DNA from: an uncultured Pelagibacteraceae bacterium
GTDB lineage: Bacteria > Pseudomonadota > Alphaproteobacteria > Pelagibacterales > Pelagibacteraceae
Direction: 5' to 3'
Length of the DNA stretch: 64,000 nucleotides
Assembly: GCA_902579925.1 (NCBI GenBank)
Contig: CACHIS010000002.1
Location: 1-64,000, forward strand
Numbering within the stretch: position 1 is the first letter of the stretch; every line of letters starts with the position of its first letter. A model generated the notes under the pieces. It was not told where the DNA came from and searched no databases. It worked only from the letters and a program-made list of their open reading frames with translations. Of the stretch, positions 55,846 to 64,000 are shown one piece after another. Position numbers and translations under genes: made by a program.

Positions 55846-57279
55846 ATGGAGAATAAAAAAAATTTTTATATTGAAGGTAAATGGCAAGAGCCTCAAAGCA
55901 CACAGGAGATTAAAGTTATCAATCCTGCAACAGAGGAAAATAGTGCTGTTATAACTTTAGGTAATAAAGATGACGTAGATCATGCTGTAAGCTCAGCTAA
56001 AAAAGCTTATGAGACTTGGGCTTTTTCTTTGAAAGAAGACAGAATAAAGTTATTAGAAAAACTATACGAAAATTATAAAAAAAGATGGGCGGATATTGCA
56101 AAAGCAATCACCCTAGAAATGGGTGCTCCCAAGGATTTTGCCACAAAGCTTCAAGCTGGCACTGGAGCGGCACATATAAAATCTTTTATTAGACATTTAA
56201 AAAATTTTGAATTTGAAAAACCTTTAGGTGATCATGCACCAAATCAAAGACTTATTTATGAACCTAAAGGAGTTTGTGCATTAATCACACCTTGGAATTG
56301 GCCAATGAATCAAGTTTGTTTAAAAGTTATACCTGCAATAGCTTCTGGATGTACAATGGTTCTGAAACCATCTGAACTTGCGCCATTGTCATCAATGATT
56401 CTAGCTGAATTAATTGACGAAACTAATTTCCCTCCAGGAGTTTTTAATTTAGTTAATGGCGATGGTTCTACAACAGGAGAAGCATTAACTCGGCATCCAG
56501 ATATTGATATGATTTCTTTTACAGGTTCGACAAGAGCTGGAGCATTAATTTCACAAAATGCTGCAAGTGACTTTAAAAGAGTGAGTTTAGAATTAGGTGG
56601 CAAAGGAGCTAATATTATCTTTAAAGATGCGGATCCAAGCGCTATAGAATGGGGTGCTTTAAGATGTTTTAAAAATTCTGGTCAATCTTGTAACGCACCA
56701 ACGAGAATGCTTATTGAAAAGTCTAATTATAATCAAGCTGTTGAAAAATTAAAAAAATTTTCTGAAGAAATGAAGGTGGGTGATCCAAATAAAGAAGGAG
56801 AACATATTGGCCCTGTAGTATCAGAAACACAATTTAAAAAGATACAGACTTTAATTAAAAAAGGTATTGATGAGGGTGCTAAACTATTAGCTGGGGGACT
56901 AGGAAAACCCAACGGTCTAGAAAAAGGATATTATGTAAAACCAACAGTGTTTATTGACGTAAATAATAAAATGGAAATTGCTAGAACTGAAATCTTTGGA
57001 CCTGTTTTGTCTGTGATCCCATTTGAAACTGAAGATGAAGCTATAAAAATAGCTAATGACACCACTTATGGTTTAACAAATTATATTCAAACTAAAGATC
57101 AAGAAAAAGCTAGAAGAGTAGCAAAAAAATTAAGATCTGGAATGGTTGATGTAAATGGTGCTGGAATTGCCATAGATACTCCATTTGGCGGTTTTAAACA
57201 TTCAGGTATTGGAAGAGAGGCAGGCGAACATGGTCTTCAAGAATTTTTAGAGGTTAAATCAGTAGGTGGTTGGAATTAA
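55846..57279 (+). CDS. NAD(P)-dependent aldehyde dehydrogenase
   Basis: A 477-residue member of the ALDH superfamily. TPWNWPMNQ is the cofactor-binding segment, FTGSTRAG the Rossmann turn, ELGGKGANII contains the general-base Glu, and the nucleophile is Cys282 in SGQSCNAP. EIFGPVLSVIPF and the C-terminal FGGFKHSGIGREAGEHG are present. Adjacent to the agmatinase-like gene it may oxidise an aminoaldehyde from polyamine breakdown, but sequence alone does not fix the substrate. It overlaps argE tail to tail by four bases. Confidence 0.9.
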   Translation: MENKKNFYIEGKWQEPQSTQEIKVINPATEENSAVITLGNKDDVDHAVSSAKKAYETWAFSLKEDRIKLLEKLYENYKKRWADIAKAITLEMGAPKDFATKLQAGTGAAHIKSFIRHLKNFEFEKPLGDHAPNQRLIYEPKGVCALITPWNWPMNQVCLKVIPAIASGCTMVLKPSELAPLSSMILAELIDETNFPPGVFNLVNGDGSTTGEALTRHPDIDMISFTGSTRAGALISQNAASDFKRVSLELGGKGANIIFKDADPSAIEWGALRCFKNSGQSCNAPTRMLIEKSNYNQAVEKLKKFSEEMKVGDPNKEGEHIGPVVSETQFKKIQTLIKKGIDEGAKLLAGGLGKPNGLEKGYYVKPTVFIDVNNKMEIARTEIFGPVLSVIPFETEDEAIKIANDTTYGLTNYIQTKDQEKARRVAKKLRSGMVDVNGAGIAIDTPFGGFKHSGIGREAGEHGLQEFLEVKSVGGWN

Positions 57280-58454
57280 TTTATTGATCTGTTCTTAATA
57301 CCTTCTAGAAAATTTAAACATTTTTTTATTTCATCAAGCTCAATAAACTCATCAATTTTATGGGCTTGTTCAATAGAGCCAGGTCCGCATACGACTGTGC
57401 TTATACCCACCTCTTGAAATAATCCAGCTTCAGTTCCAAAAGATACAACTTGTCTTGAATTATCACCTGTAATCGAGGCAACAAATTCACAAGCTTCAGA
57501 TGCCTCTATTTTTTCAAAGCCAATAACTTCTCCAATAATCTCTTTTTTAATGTAGGATTTTGGGAAAACTTTTTTCATATCACTTAAAAGTTCGTTATTT
57601 GTAAATTTTTCAATTTCTTGAGTTACAAAATCACCATCTGACTTATTAACTGGTCTAGTTTCCCATTCAACTTGACACTTATCAGCAATTACGTTGTGAG
57701 CAATACCACCTGATATACCTCCCACAGAAAGTGTAGAGTGTGGAGGATCAAATATGCAATCTTTTGGTGCTCGTTTAATTAATTCTTTTCTAATGTCTAA
57801 TAGTTTACTTATATATCTTGAAGCATATTCGATTGCATTAACTCCCTCATGAGGTTTTGAACTATGTCCTGCAAGACCTCCAAAATAGGTAGTATACTCA
57901 TTCATGCCTTTATGAGCATCAATAATTTTCATTTTGGTTGGTTCACCAACTATACATATTCCATTTTTAATATTTCTTTTTTTCATTTCTTTAATTAACA
58001 GCGGTGCACCTATGCATGCTGTTTCTTCATCAAAAGTATAGCAAAAATGAAAATCACGATTTAAATTATTTTGAGTAAGAATTGGAGCATAAGCAAGAGT
58101 GCATGCAATAAATCCTTTCATATCACAAGATCCTCGACCATATAATTTTTTATTTATTATTGTTGCTTTAAAAGGATCGGTTGACCATCCTTTTGAAATT
58201 GGAACTACATCAGTATGACCAGACAATATAATTGGTTTTTTCCCGTTTGTTTTTTTTGCTTTTAAAGTTCCAAATAAATTTACTCGTTTTTTTTCATCAT
58301 CAAAAACTTTAAATGTTTCTATACCAAGATTATTTAAGATTTTTTCGCAATAATTTATTAATTCGGTGTTATCACTTCCAGAAATAGTTTGAAAAGATAT
58401 TAGATCAGTCAATATCTTTATTGATTTTTCGTATAAATTGTTATCAATACCCAT
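57276..58454 (-). CDS. argE: M20-family deacetylase, acetylornithine deacetylase (ArgE)-type
   Basis: A 392-residue zinc hydrolase. SGHTDVVP holds the first metal His-x-Asp, GRGSCDMKGF the bridging Asp, TFDEETACIGA the catalytic Glu and metal Glu, and CGPGSIEQAHKIDEF the distal His. This is the ArgE subgroup, which releases ornithine from N-acetylornithine. Its position beside polyamine-type genes allows a catabolic deacetylase role instead. It is not the EutE/DoeB family, which is a different fold. Divergent from csaA. Confidence 0.85.
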   Translation of the reverse strand: MGIDNNLYEKSIKILTDLISFQTISGSDNTELINYCEKILNNLGIETFKVFDDEKKRVNLFGTLKAKKTNGKKPIILSGHTDVVPISKGWSTDPFKATIINKKLYGRGSCDMKGFIACTLAYAPILTQNNLNRDFHFCYTFDEETACIGAPLLIKEMKKRNIKNGICIVGEPTKMKIIDAHKGMNEYTTYFGGLAGHSSKPHEGVNAIEYASRYISKLLDIRKELIKRAPKDCIFDPPHSTLSVGGISGGIAHNVIADKCQVEWETRPVNKSDGDFVTQEIEKFTNNELLSDMKKVFPKSYIKKEIIGEVIGFEKIEASEACEFVASITGDNSRQVVSFGTEAGLFQEVGISTVVCGPGSIEQAHKIDEFIELDEIKKCLNFLEGIKNRSIN

Positions 58455-58480
58455 AATTAAATCAATTATACATTATTATT

Positions 58481-58822
58481 ATGAAACCACAAATAACCTA
58501 CGACCAGTTCGAAAAAATAGATATTAGACTTGGAACAGTATTAACTGTAAAAAAAAATGAAAAAGCTAGAAAACCATCTCTAGTAGTAGAGGTAGACTTT
58601 GGCAAAGAAATTGGTGTTAAGACTTCTTCAGCTCAAATTACTCATTTCTATAATGAGGAAAATTTAGTTGGCAGACAAGTTATTGGCATTTGTAATTTTC
58701 CTGAGAAAAATATAGCTGGTGTTAAATCACAGTTTTTACTCTTAGGCTCTATTGATACTGAGGGTAAAGTTACATTAGTCCATCCATCTCAAAAAGCAGA
58801 AAATGGTTTGCCTATAGCTTAA
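58481..58822 (+). CDS. csaA: CsaA-like tRNA-binding-domain chaperone
   Basis: A 113-residue OB-fold protein. The start TYDQFEKIDIRLGTVL, the GVKTSSAQITHFYNEENLVGRQVIGICNFP segment and the C-terminal HPSQKAENGLPIA match CsaA, a homodimeric relative of the tRNA-binding domain of MetRS and Trbp111. CsaA is reported to bind preproteins and assist export in Bacillus; RNA binding is also possible. It is two bases before a LysE-type exporter gene. Confidence 0.88.
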   Translation: MKPQITYDQFEKIDIRLGTVLTVKKNEKARKPSLVVEVDFGKEIGVKTSSAQITHFYNEENLVGRQVIGICNFPEKNIAGVKSQFLLLGSIDTEGKVTLVHPSQKAENGLPIA

Positions 58823-58824
58823 CT

Positions 58825-59415
58825 ATGCATCCAGAATTTTTATCTATGGCATTATTTTGGATAGTTGCTGCTTACACACCCGGTCCAAATAATGTAGTTG
58901 CATCATATTCTGGTTTTAATTTTGGAATTAAAAAGACAATACCACATATTTTTGGTGTCACACTTGGATTTACCTCATTAGTATTTGCACTAACTATTGG
59001 TTTAGTAAATATTTTTAAGTTATTTCCAATTATCCAAACTGTATTAAAATATTTGGGAAGTTTATTTTTGATCTATTTAGCTTACAAGATTAGTTTTTCA
59101 AAATCTTCAACCGAAAAAAAAGACATAAATCCTATTTCTTTTTTAGATACTTTTATTTTTCAATTTTTAAATCCAAAAGGTGTTTTGATAGGTATCATCA
59201 TAGTGTCTACATATGTTGATTATGGAGAAAATTATTTAAATTATGCGACTCAAGTTGTTTTATTTGCTTTTGTAGTTTCGCTATCAAGTATTACTTTCTG
59301 GACTTTCGTTGGTAAATACCTTAGGAAATTTGCGACAAATGAGAAATTTATTAAATATTTTAATTATGTTATGTCAGGGCTTCTTCTTTTGAGCATAATT
59401 ACATTTTATATATAA
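58825..59415 (+). CDS. LysE/RhtB-family amino acid exporter
   Basis: A 196-residue inner-membrane protein with about five to six hydrophobic helices. The family start region AYTPGPNNVVASYSG (residues 17-31) and FLNPKGVLIGI in the middle are typical. Members export amino acids or related metabolites. Substrate unknown. It lies between csaA and acnA with gaps of two and three bases. Confidence 0.85.
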   Translation: MHPEFLSMALFWIVAAYTPGPNNVVASYSGFNFGIKKTIPHIFGVTLGFTSLVFALTIGLVNIFKLFPIIQTVLKYLGSLFLIYLAYKISFSKSSTEKKDINPISFLDTFIFQFLNPKGVLIGIIIVSTYVDYGENYLNYATQVVLFAFVVSLSSITFWTFVGKYLRKFATNEKFIKYFNYVMSGLLLLSIITFYI

Positions 59416-59418
59416 AGC

Positions 59419-62088
59419 ATGAAACCAGGAAACAAAAACTCTTATAATTCATTAATAGATTTAAAGATAAATGGAAAAAATTTTAAAATTTACTCTTTAT
59501 CAAAAGCAGAGGCAAATGGACTAGATGGTATATCAAAATTACCAAAATCACTTAAAGTTTTATTGGAAAACCTCTTAAGATATGAAGATGATTTATCTGT
59601 AAATAAGAGTCAAATCGAAGCAATCAAATCTTGGCTTAATACAAAAAAATCTCAAACTGAAATAGCTTATAGACCAGCAAGAGTTTTACTTCAGGACTAT
59701 ACAGGAATACCAGCTGTAGCTGATTTGGCTGCAATGAGAGAAGCTGTAAAAGAAAAAAATAAAGATCCAAACACAATAAATCCCTTGTCTGCTGTCGATT
59801 TAGTCATTGATCATTCAGTTCAAGTTGATCAATCAGCTAAAAAAGATTCTTTTGAAAAAAATGTAGATATTGAATTTAAGAGAAATGGTGAAAGATACTC
59901 TTTTCTGAAATGGGGCCAAAGTGCGTTTAATAATTTTAGAATAGTTCCTCCTGGAACTGGTATTTGTCACCAAGTAAATTTAGAGTATTTATCAAAAGTA
60001 GTTTGGTCGGAAAAATATAAAGGAGAAGAATATTTATTTCCTGATACACTTGTCGGAACCGATAGTCACACGACTATGGTAAATGGTTTATCAGTTCTAG
60101 GTTGGGGAGTTGGTGGAATTGAAGCTGAAGCTGGTATGTTAGGCCAACCAATTTCAATGTTAATTCCTGAGGTTATAGGATTTGAGTTCACAAAAAAAAT
60201 GCCAGAGGGCACAACTGCTACGGACTTAGTCCTTACTGTTGTTAAAATGTTAAGAGACAAAGGTGTTGTAGGAAAGTTTGTAGAATTCTATGGTGAAGGA
60301 TTGAAAAATCTCACATTAGCAGATAGAGCAACAATTGCTAACATGGCTCCTGAGTATGGAGCTACTTGTGGATTTTTTCCAATAGATGAAGAGACTTTAA
60401 AGTATTTAGAATTTTCTGGAAGAAACAAAGAGACTGTAGAAATTGTTGAAAAATACGCAAAAGAGCAAGGTCTTTGGGCAACAAATGAAATAGAATTTAC
60501 TGATAAAATTTCTCTAGATATGTCCACTGTTGTTCCCACTATTTCAGGACCTAAAAGACCACAAGATAAAGTTCTTTTATCAGATGCATCCCAGAATTTT
60601 AAAGAAGTATTTAAGAAAGCTACAAATAGAGAAAATTATAAAATATTTAAGGTAAAGGACACAGATTATGAGATAAAAGATGGTTCAATATTAATAGCAG
60701 CAATCACATCATGCACTAACACATCAAATCCAAATGTTTTAATTGGAGCCGGTTTGCTAGCAAAAAAAGCAGTTGAGTTAGGATTGAACGTAAAACCCTG
60801 GGTTAAAACATCCTTGGCTCCTGGATCTAAAGTTGTTACAGATTATCTAGAAAAAGCAGGTTTAAATACATATTTAGATCAGTTAGGATTTAACCTAGTA
60901 GGTTATGGCTGCACAACTTGCATTGGTAATTCTGGTCCATTAGCTGAAAATATTGTTGAAGGTATTCAAAAAGAAAATTTGTACGCAGTGTCAGTTTTAT
61001 CAGGTAACAGAAACTTTGAAGGAAGAATTTCACCTCATATAAAAGCAAACTATTTAGCATCTCCTCCATTGGTTGTTGCTTACGCACTTGCAGGTCATAT
61101 GGAATTTGATTTATTTAAAGATTCATTTGGAAAAAATAAAAATGGCAAAGATGTATTTTTAAAAGATATTTGGCCTTCAAATAAAGAAATAGAGGAGACT
61201 TTAAAAAATTCACTAAATGCAAATATGTTTGTTAAAAGATATTCTAATGTTTCTGAGGGACCAAAACAATGGCAGGAAATAAAAACAGAGAAAAGTAGTA
61301 TTTATAATTGGGATGAAAACTCTACCTATGTAAAAAAACCCCCGTTCTTTGATAACCTCACTGATGAGCCCGAAGGTTTTAAAGAGATTAAAAATGCAAG
61401 ACCATTATTAATTTTAGGTGATATGGTTACAACAGACCATATTTCTCCAGCTGGAAATATTCAAAAGAATAGTCCTACAGGTGAATATTTTATGAATTAT
61501 CAAATTCTGCCTAAAGATTATAATTCTTATGGTTCGAGGCGTGGAAATCATGAAGTTATGATGAGAGGCACATTTGCAAATATAAGAATAAAAAATGAGA
61601 TGGCACCTGGCACGGAAGGTGGATTCACAAAATTGTACCCTGAGGAAAAAGTAATGTCAGTCTACGATGCAGTCGTAGAGTATAAAAAAAGAGGAACAGA
61701 TTTGGTTGTAATTGGTGGCAAAGAATATGGAACAGGTTCATCTCGTGATTGGGCTGCAAAAGGAACCAAATTATTAGGAGTGAAAGTAGTAATTGCAGAA
61801 AGTTTTGAAAGAATTCATAGATCTAATTTGATTGGTATGGGAGTATTACCACTACAGTTTATTGACAATATGAACAGACAAAATTTAAATCTAGTAGGTT
61901 CAGAGTTAATAAGTATAGTAGATATTGAAAAAGGTATTAATCCATCTGATAAAGTAAAAGTTGAGATTAAATATTTATCAGGTGATGTAAAAATAATAGA
62001 AACTTTATGCAGAATTGATACAAAAAATGAATTGGAATATTATAAAAATGGTGGAATACTTCAGTACGTTTTAAGAAACATGATCTAA
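59419..62088 (+). CDS. acnA: Aconitate hydratase A
   Basis: Isomerises citrate to isocitrate via a [4Fe-4S] cluster, feeding Icd at 36.6 kb. The 889 residues contain VPPGTGICHQVN, GTDSHTTMVNGL, the cluster cysteines in TSCTNTSNP and GYGCTTCIGNSGP, and the C-terminal swivelling domain with GDMVTTDHISPAG and GTGSSRDWAAKG. Full length for the AcnA/IRP type. It is three bases after the LysE gene and two bases before the YfgM-like gene. Confidence 0.97.
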   Translation: MKPGNKNSYNSLIDLKINGKNFKIYSLSKAEANGLDGISKLPKSLKVLLENLLRYEDDLSVNKSQIEAIKSWLNTKKSQTEIAYRPARVLLQDYTGIPAVADLAAMREAVKEKNKDPNTINPLSAVDLVIDHSVQVDQSAKKDSFEKNVDIEFKRNGERYSFLKWGQSAFNNFRIVPPGTGICHQVNLEYLSKVVWSEKYKGEEYLFPDTLVGTDSHTTMVNGLSVLGWGVGGIEAEAGMLGQPISMLIPEVIGFEFTKKMPEGTTATDLVLTVVKMLRDKGVVGKFVEFYGEGLKNLTLADRATIANMAPEYGATCGFFPIDEETLKYLEFSGRNKETVEIVEKYAKEQGLWATNEIEFTDKISLDMSTVVPTISGPKRPQDKVLLSDASQNFKEVFKKATNRENYKIFKVKDTDYEIKDGSILIAAITSCTNTSNPNVLIGAGLLAKKAVELGLNVKPWVKTSLAPGSKVVTDYLEKAGLNTYLDQLGFNLVGYGCTTCIGNSGPLAENIVEGIQKENLYAVSVLSGNRNFEGRISPHIKANYLASPPLVVAYALAGHMEFDLFKDSFGKNKNGKDVFLKDIWPSNKEIEETLKNSLNANMFVKRYSNVSEGPKQWQEIKTEKSSIYNWDENSTYVKKPPFFDNLTDEPEGFKEIKNARPLLILGDMVTTDHISPAGNIQKNSPTGEYFMNYQILPKDYNSYGSRRGNHEVMMRGTFANIRIKNEMAPGTEGGFTKLYPEEKVMSVYDAVVEYKKRGTDLVVIGGKEYGTGSSRDWAAKGTKLLGVKVVIAESFERIHRSNLIGMGVLPLQFIDNMNRQNLNLVGSELISIVDIEKGINPSDKVKVEIKYLSGDVKIIETLCRIDTKNELEYYKNGGILQYVLRNMI

Positions 62089-62090
62089 GT

Positions 62091-62735
62091 ATGGATGAAG
62101 ATATATCAATAATAAATACCAATACTAGAAATGAAAAAATTAAAAATTTTTTCATACAAAATAAAAAAAAATTAGTTTTAGGAATATCTGTTATTCTTTT
62201 GGTATTAATTAGTTATTTTTCACTTGGTGAATATAAAAAAAAACAAAAGATAGAAATATCAGATACTTATAATTCAATAATTATTGATTATTCAAAAAAT
62301 AATAAAGAAAAAACAGCTAAGAACTTAATTGAATTGATTAACAAAAAAGATCCTACTTATTCGCCATTATCCCTTTATTTTATAATAGATAATAAATTGA
62401 TTAATGAAAAAGAAAAAATAAACGATCTATTTAATTTAGTAATTGAGGAAATATCTCTTGATAAAGAAATTAGAAATTTGAATATTTACAAAAAAGCTCT
62501 TTATAACGCAGATAATAGTGATGAAAATGATCTTTTAAATATTCTTAATCCTATAATTAAATCAGAGAGTGTTTGGAAATCTCAGGCATTATATTTAATG
62601 GCAGAGTATTTCTATTCAAAGAATGAAATGCAAAAATCAAAAGAATTCTTTAATCAAATAATTAATTTAAAAAATGTCAATGAAGAAATTAAAATAGAGG
62701 CTCAAAAAAGGCTTTATAGAGATTTAAGTGAATAA
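62091..62735 (+). CDS. YfgM-like membrane-anchored TPR_21 protein
   Basis: A 214-residue protein. A cytoplasmic lead of about 27 residues precedes one membrane helix (about 28-43), followed by a periplasmic helical region with TPR-like repeats toward the end (LYLMAEYFYSKNEMQKSKEFF). In E. coli yfgM lies directly before bamB, and the same order is seen here, with an eight-base overlap into the BamB-like gene. YfgM works with SecYEG and periplasmic chaperones; that role is inferred here by position and layout. Sequence similarity by eye is weak. Confidence 0.72.
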   Translation: MDEDISIINTNTRNEKIKNFFIQNKKKLVLGISVILLVLISYFSLGEYKKKQKIEISDTYNSIIIDYSKNNKEKTAKNLIELINKKDPTYSPLSLYFIIDNKLINEKEKINDLFNLVIEEISLDKEIRNLNIYKKALYNADNSDENDLLNILNPIIKSESVWKSQALYLMAEYFYSKNEMQKSKEFFNQIINLKNVNEEIKIEAQKRLYRDLSE

Positions 62736-64000
62736 AATATTTAACTTATTTTTTATTATTATTTTATGTTCTGGCTGTTCTTTTAATAAAAATTCTAAAT
62801 TTTGGACTTCGGAAAAAATACAAGAAATAGAAGAAAAAAAATTTGAAAAAATCTTTAGTGTTAAAGAAGCTCTAAGTAAGGAGCTAAATACAAAAATAAA
62901 TTTAAATTTAAGTCCAATTATAAAAAAAAATAAATTGTCGAAAGAACTTACTAATAATGATGGAAGAGTGAATTTTAATGGTTCATTAAAGAAATCTTCA
63001 AAATATAAATTTTCAAAAATTAAAAATTTTTATCAATTTGAACCGGTTATATCTTTTAACAATAAAAACATAATCTTTTTTGATGATAAAGGCACAATTT
63101 TACAATTTGATAATAACTCAAAATTAATTTGGAAAAAAAATTATTATTCTAAATCAGAAAAAAAATTAGATCCAATCTTACAATTTGCTAATAATAATAA
63201 ATTTTTAGTTGTTGCAGATAATTTATCCAAATATTACACCTTAGATTTAGATACTGGAGATTTAATTTGGTCTAAAAATAATTCAGCACCGTTTAATTCA
63301 CAAATAAAGATTTATAACGATCGTTTTTTTGTAATTGATTTTACTAATACATTAAGGTGCTTTTCTATAGAGAATGGAAAAGAACTATGGAATTTTCAAA
63401 CAGAAACGTCATTAATAAGATCTCAAAAAAGGTTATCATTAGTAATTATAGATGAAGTAATTTATTTTAATAATTCTTTAGGTGACATTAGTGCCGTAGA
63501 TGTAAATGATGGTGCATTAATTTGGCAATTACCAACTCAGAGTAATGTTATATATGAATCCAATTTTTCTCTTGAAACATCAGATATAATTGCCGATGAA
63601 AATAATTTATTTTTTTCAAATAATAAAAATCAATTTTTTTCTGTCGATATAAAATCTGGGAGTTTTAATTGGGAAAATACTATTAATTCATATTTACGAC
63701 CTACTTTAATTGAAAACTTTTTAATCTCTGTTTCATTAGAAGGTTACTTGATAGTAATTGATAGAATTACTGGAAATATAATTAAAGTCACAGATATATT
63801 TGATAATTTTAATCCAAAAAAAAGAGATGAGATTTTACCCACAGGATTTATTGTTGGTTTAAAAAATATATATTTATCAACAAATATAGGAAAATTATTA
63901 GTAATTGATATAAAATCTGGCAAGACAATTTCAACTCTTAAAATTGATAATGATAAAATTTCACGCCCTGTTGTTCTAAATGATAATTTATATCTAGTAA
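62728..64000 (+). CDS. bamB: BamB-like PQQ-repeat outer membrane lipoprotein (partial, runs off the end)
   Basis: A frame opening at GTG (62728) overlaps the YfgM-like stop and stays open for 424 codons to the window edge. A lipoprotein signal with lipobox LCSGC gives a lipidated Cys near residue 18. Several beta-propeller blades are visible by their repeated pattern of aliphatic strand, Asp-x-x-x-Gly and Trp: LDLDTGDLIW, FSIENGKELWNF, VDVNDGALIWQL, VDIKSGSFNWEN. This is the BamB design; BamB scaffolds outer membrane protein assembly by BamA. The 3' end is outside the window. The Ser/Lys/Asn-rich lead of about 90 residues before the propeller is long. Confidence 0.82.
   Translation, partial: MNKIFNLFFIIILCSGCSFNKNSKFWTSEKIQEIEEKKFEKIFSVKEALSKELNTKINLNLSPIIKKNKLSKELTNNDGRVNFNGSLKKSSKYKFSKIKNFYQFEPVISFNNKNIIFFDDKGTILQFDNNSKLIWKKNYYSKSEKKLDPILQFANNNKFLVVADNLSKYYTLDLDTGDLIWSKNNSAPFNSQIKIYNDRFFVIDFTNTLRCFSIENGKELWNFQTETSLIRSQKRLSLVIIDEVIYFNNSLGDISAVDVNDGALIWQLPTQSNVIYESNFSLETSDIIADENNLFFSNNKNQFFSVDIKSGSFNWENTINSYLRPTLIENFLISVSLEGYLIVIDRITGNIIKVTDIFDNFNPKKRDEILPTGFIVGLKNIYLSTNIGKLLVIDIKSGKTISTLKIDNDKISRPVVLNDNLYLV

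Noticed and set aside
57276-58454. ArgE-type gene as the missing EutE/DoeB ectoine deacetylase
   Set aside because: EutE/DoeB belongs to the succinylglutamate desuccinylase/aspartoacylase family, while this protein has clear M20 motifs, and it is on the opposite strand 10 kb away.
1-64000. CRISPR arrays, insertion sequences, prophage or integron sites
   Set aside because: No regularly spaced repeats, transposase or integrase frames, or terminal inverted repeats were seen on either strand.

Overview
This is a 64 kb piece of a bacterial chromosome that is very A+T rich. Genes are packed almost end to end, stop/start overlaps of the ATGA type are common, and no stretch above about 220 bases lacks a gene. 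There are no insertion sequences, phage genes, CRISPR arrays or rRNA. The gene content points to a marine SAR11-type alphaproteobacterium (Pelagibacterales). It includes a blue-tuned proteorhodopsin followed by a ferredoxin, a ferredoxin reductase and a glutathione transferase. It also includes a single-cysteine DksA, PPDK plus PEP carboxylase, a PotABCD-type ABC transporter, and very short intergenic gaps. The assignment is inferred from gene content, not from a marker-gene phylogeny.

Layout. Positions 1-13.1 kb hold core metabolism: the end of a probable ispA, then dxs, aroC, pdxH, a long-chain prenyl diphosphate synthase, the unit S49 peptidase-glyQ-glyS-ppdK, and nadA-nadC. A tRNA-Leu(GAG) with encoded CCA lies at 13.16 kb, followed by ygfZ and a dihydroorotase. 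From 15.5 to 19.5 kb on the minus strand runs prpE-SMR transporter-sugar epimerase-GT2 glycosyltransferase; the last two genes are exceptionally A+T rich and look accessory. The proteorhodopsin region is 19.5-22.5 kb. Next come a possible 34-residue membrane peptide, a dksA-like gene, a GT39/GT2 pair joined to ppc, and umuDC (28.2-29.9 kb). A GFA-family protein, a glycerate-kinase-like P-loop kinase, a TolC-like protein, recA, alaS and icd follow.

From 37.9 to 46.7 kb a long plus-strand run carries psd-pssA-GT8-like gene-rlmE-guaB-TPR protein-guaA-panB-eutA-like-eutD/doeA-like. The IMP dehydrogenase in this run has lost its CBS domains. The Pot-type ABC transporter (46.7-51.2 kb) and a FadN-type fused 3-hydroxyacyl-CoA dehydrogenase/enoyl-CoA hydratase come next. 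Then follow a cyclophilin and a secreted HExxH protein (both minus), an agmatinase-family hydrolase with an aldehyde dehydrogenase, argE, csaA, a LysE-type exporter, acnA, a YfgM-like protein and the start of a BamB-like lipoprotein that runs off the end.

Themes. Carbon flux: ppdK, ppc, icd, acnA and prpE surround the TCA cycle and its refilling. Light use: proteorhodopsin is separated from its ferredoxin/reductase genes by a strong terminator. Nitrogen scavenging: the Pot-type importer lies between an ectoine-hydrolase-like gene pair and an agmatinase/ALDH pair. DNA damage response: recA and umuDC share a 14-base motif upstream. The most unusual items are the EutA/EutD-like genes without the rest of the ectoine pathway, the CBS-less IMP dehydrogenase, the DksA without a complete zinc site, and the recA/umuDC motif.
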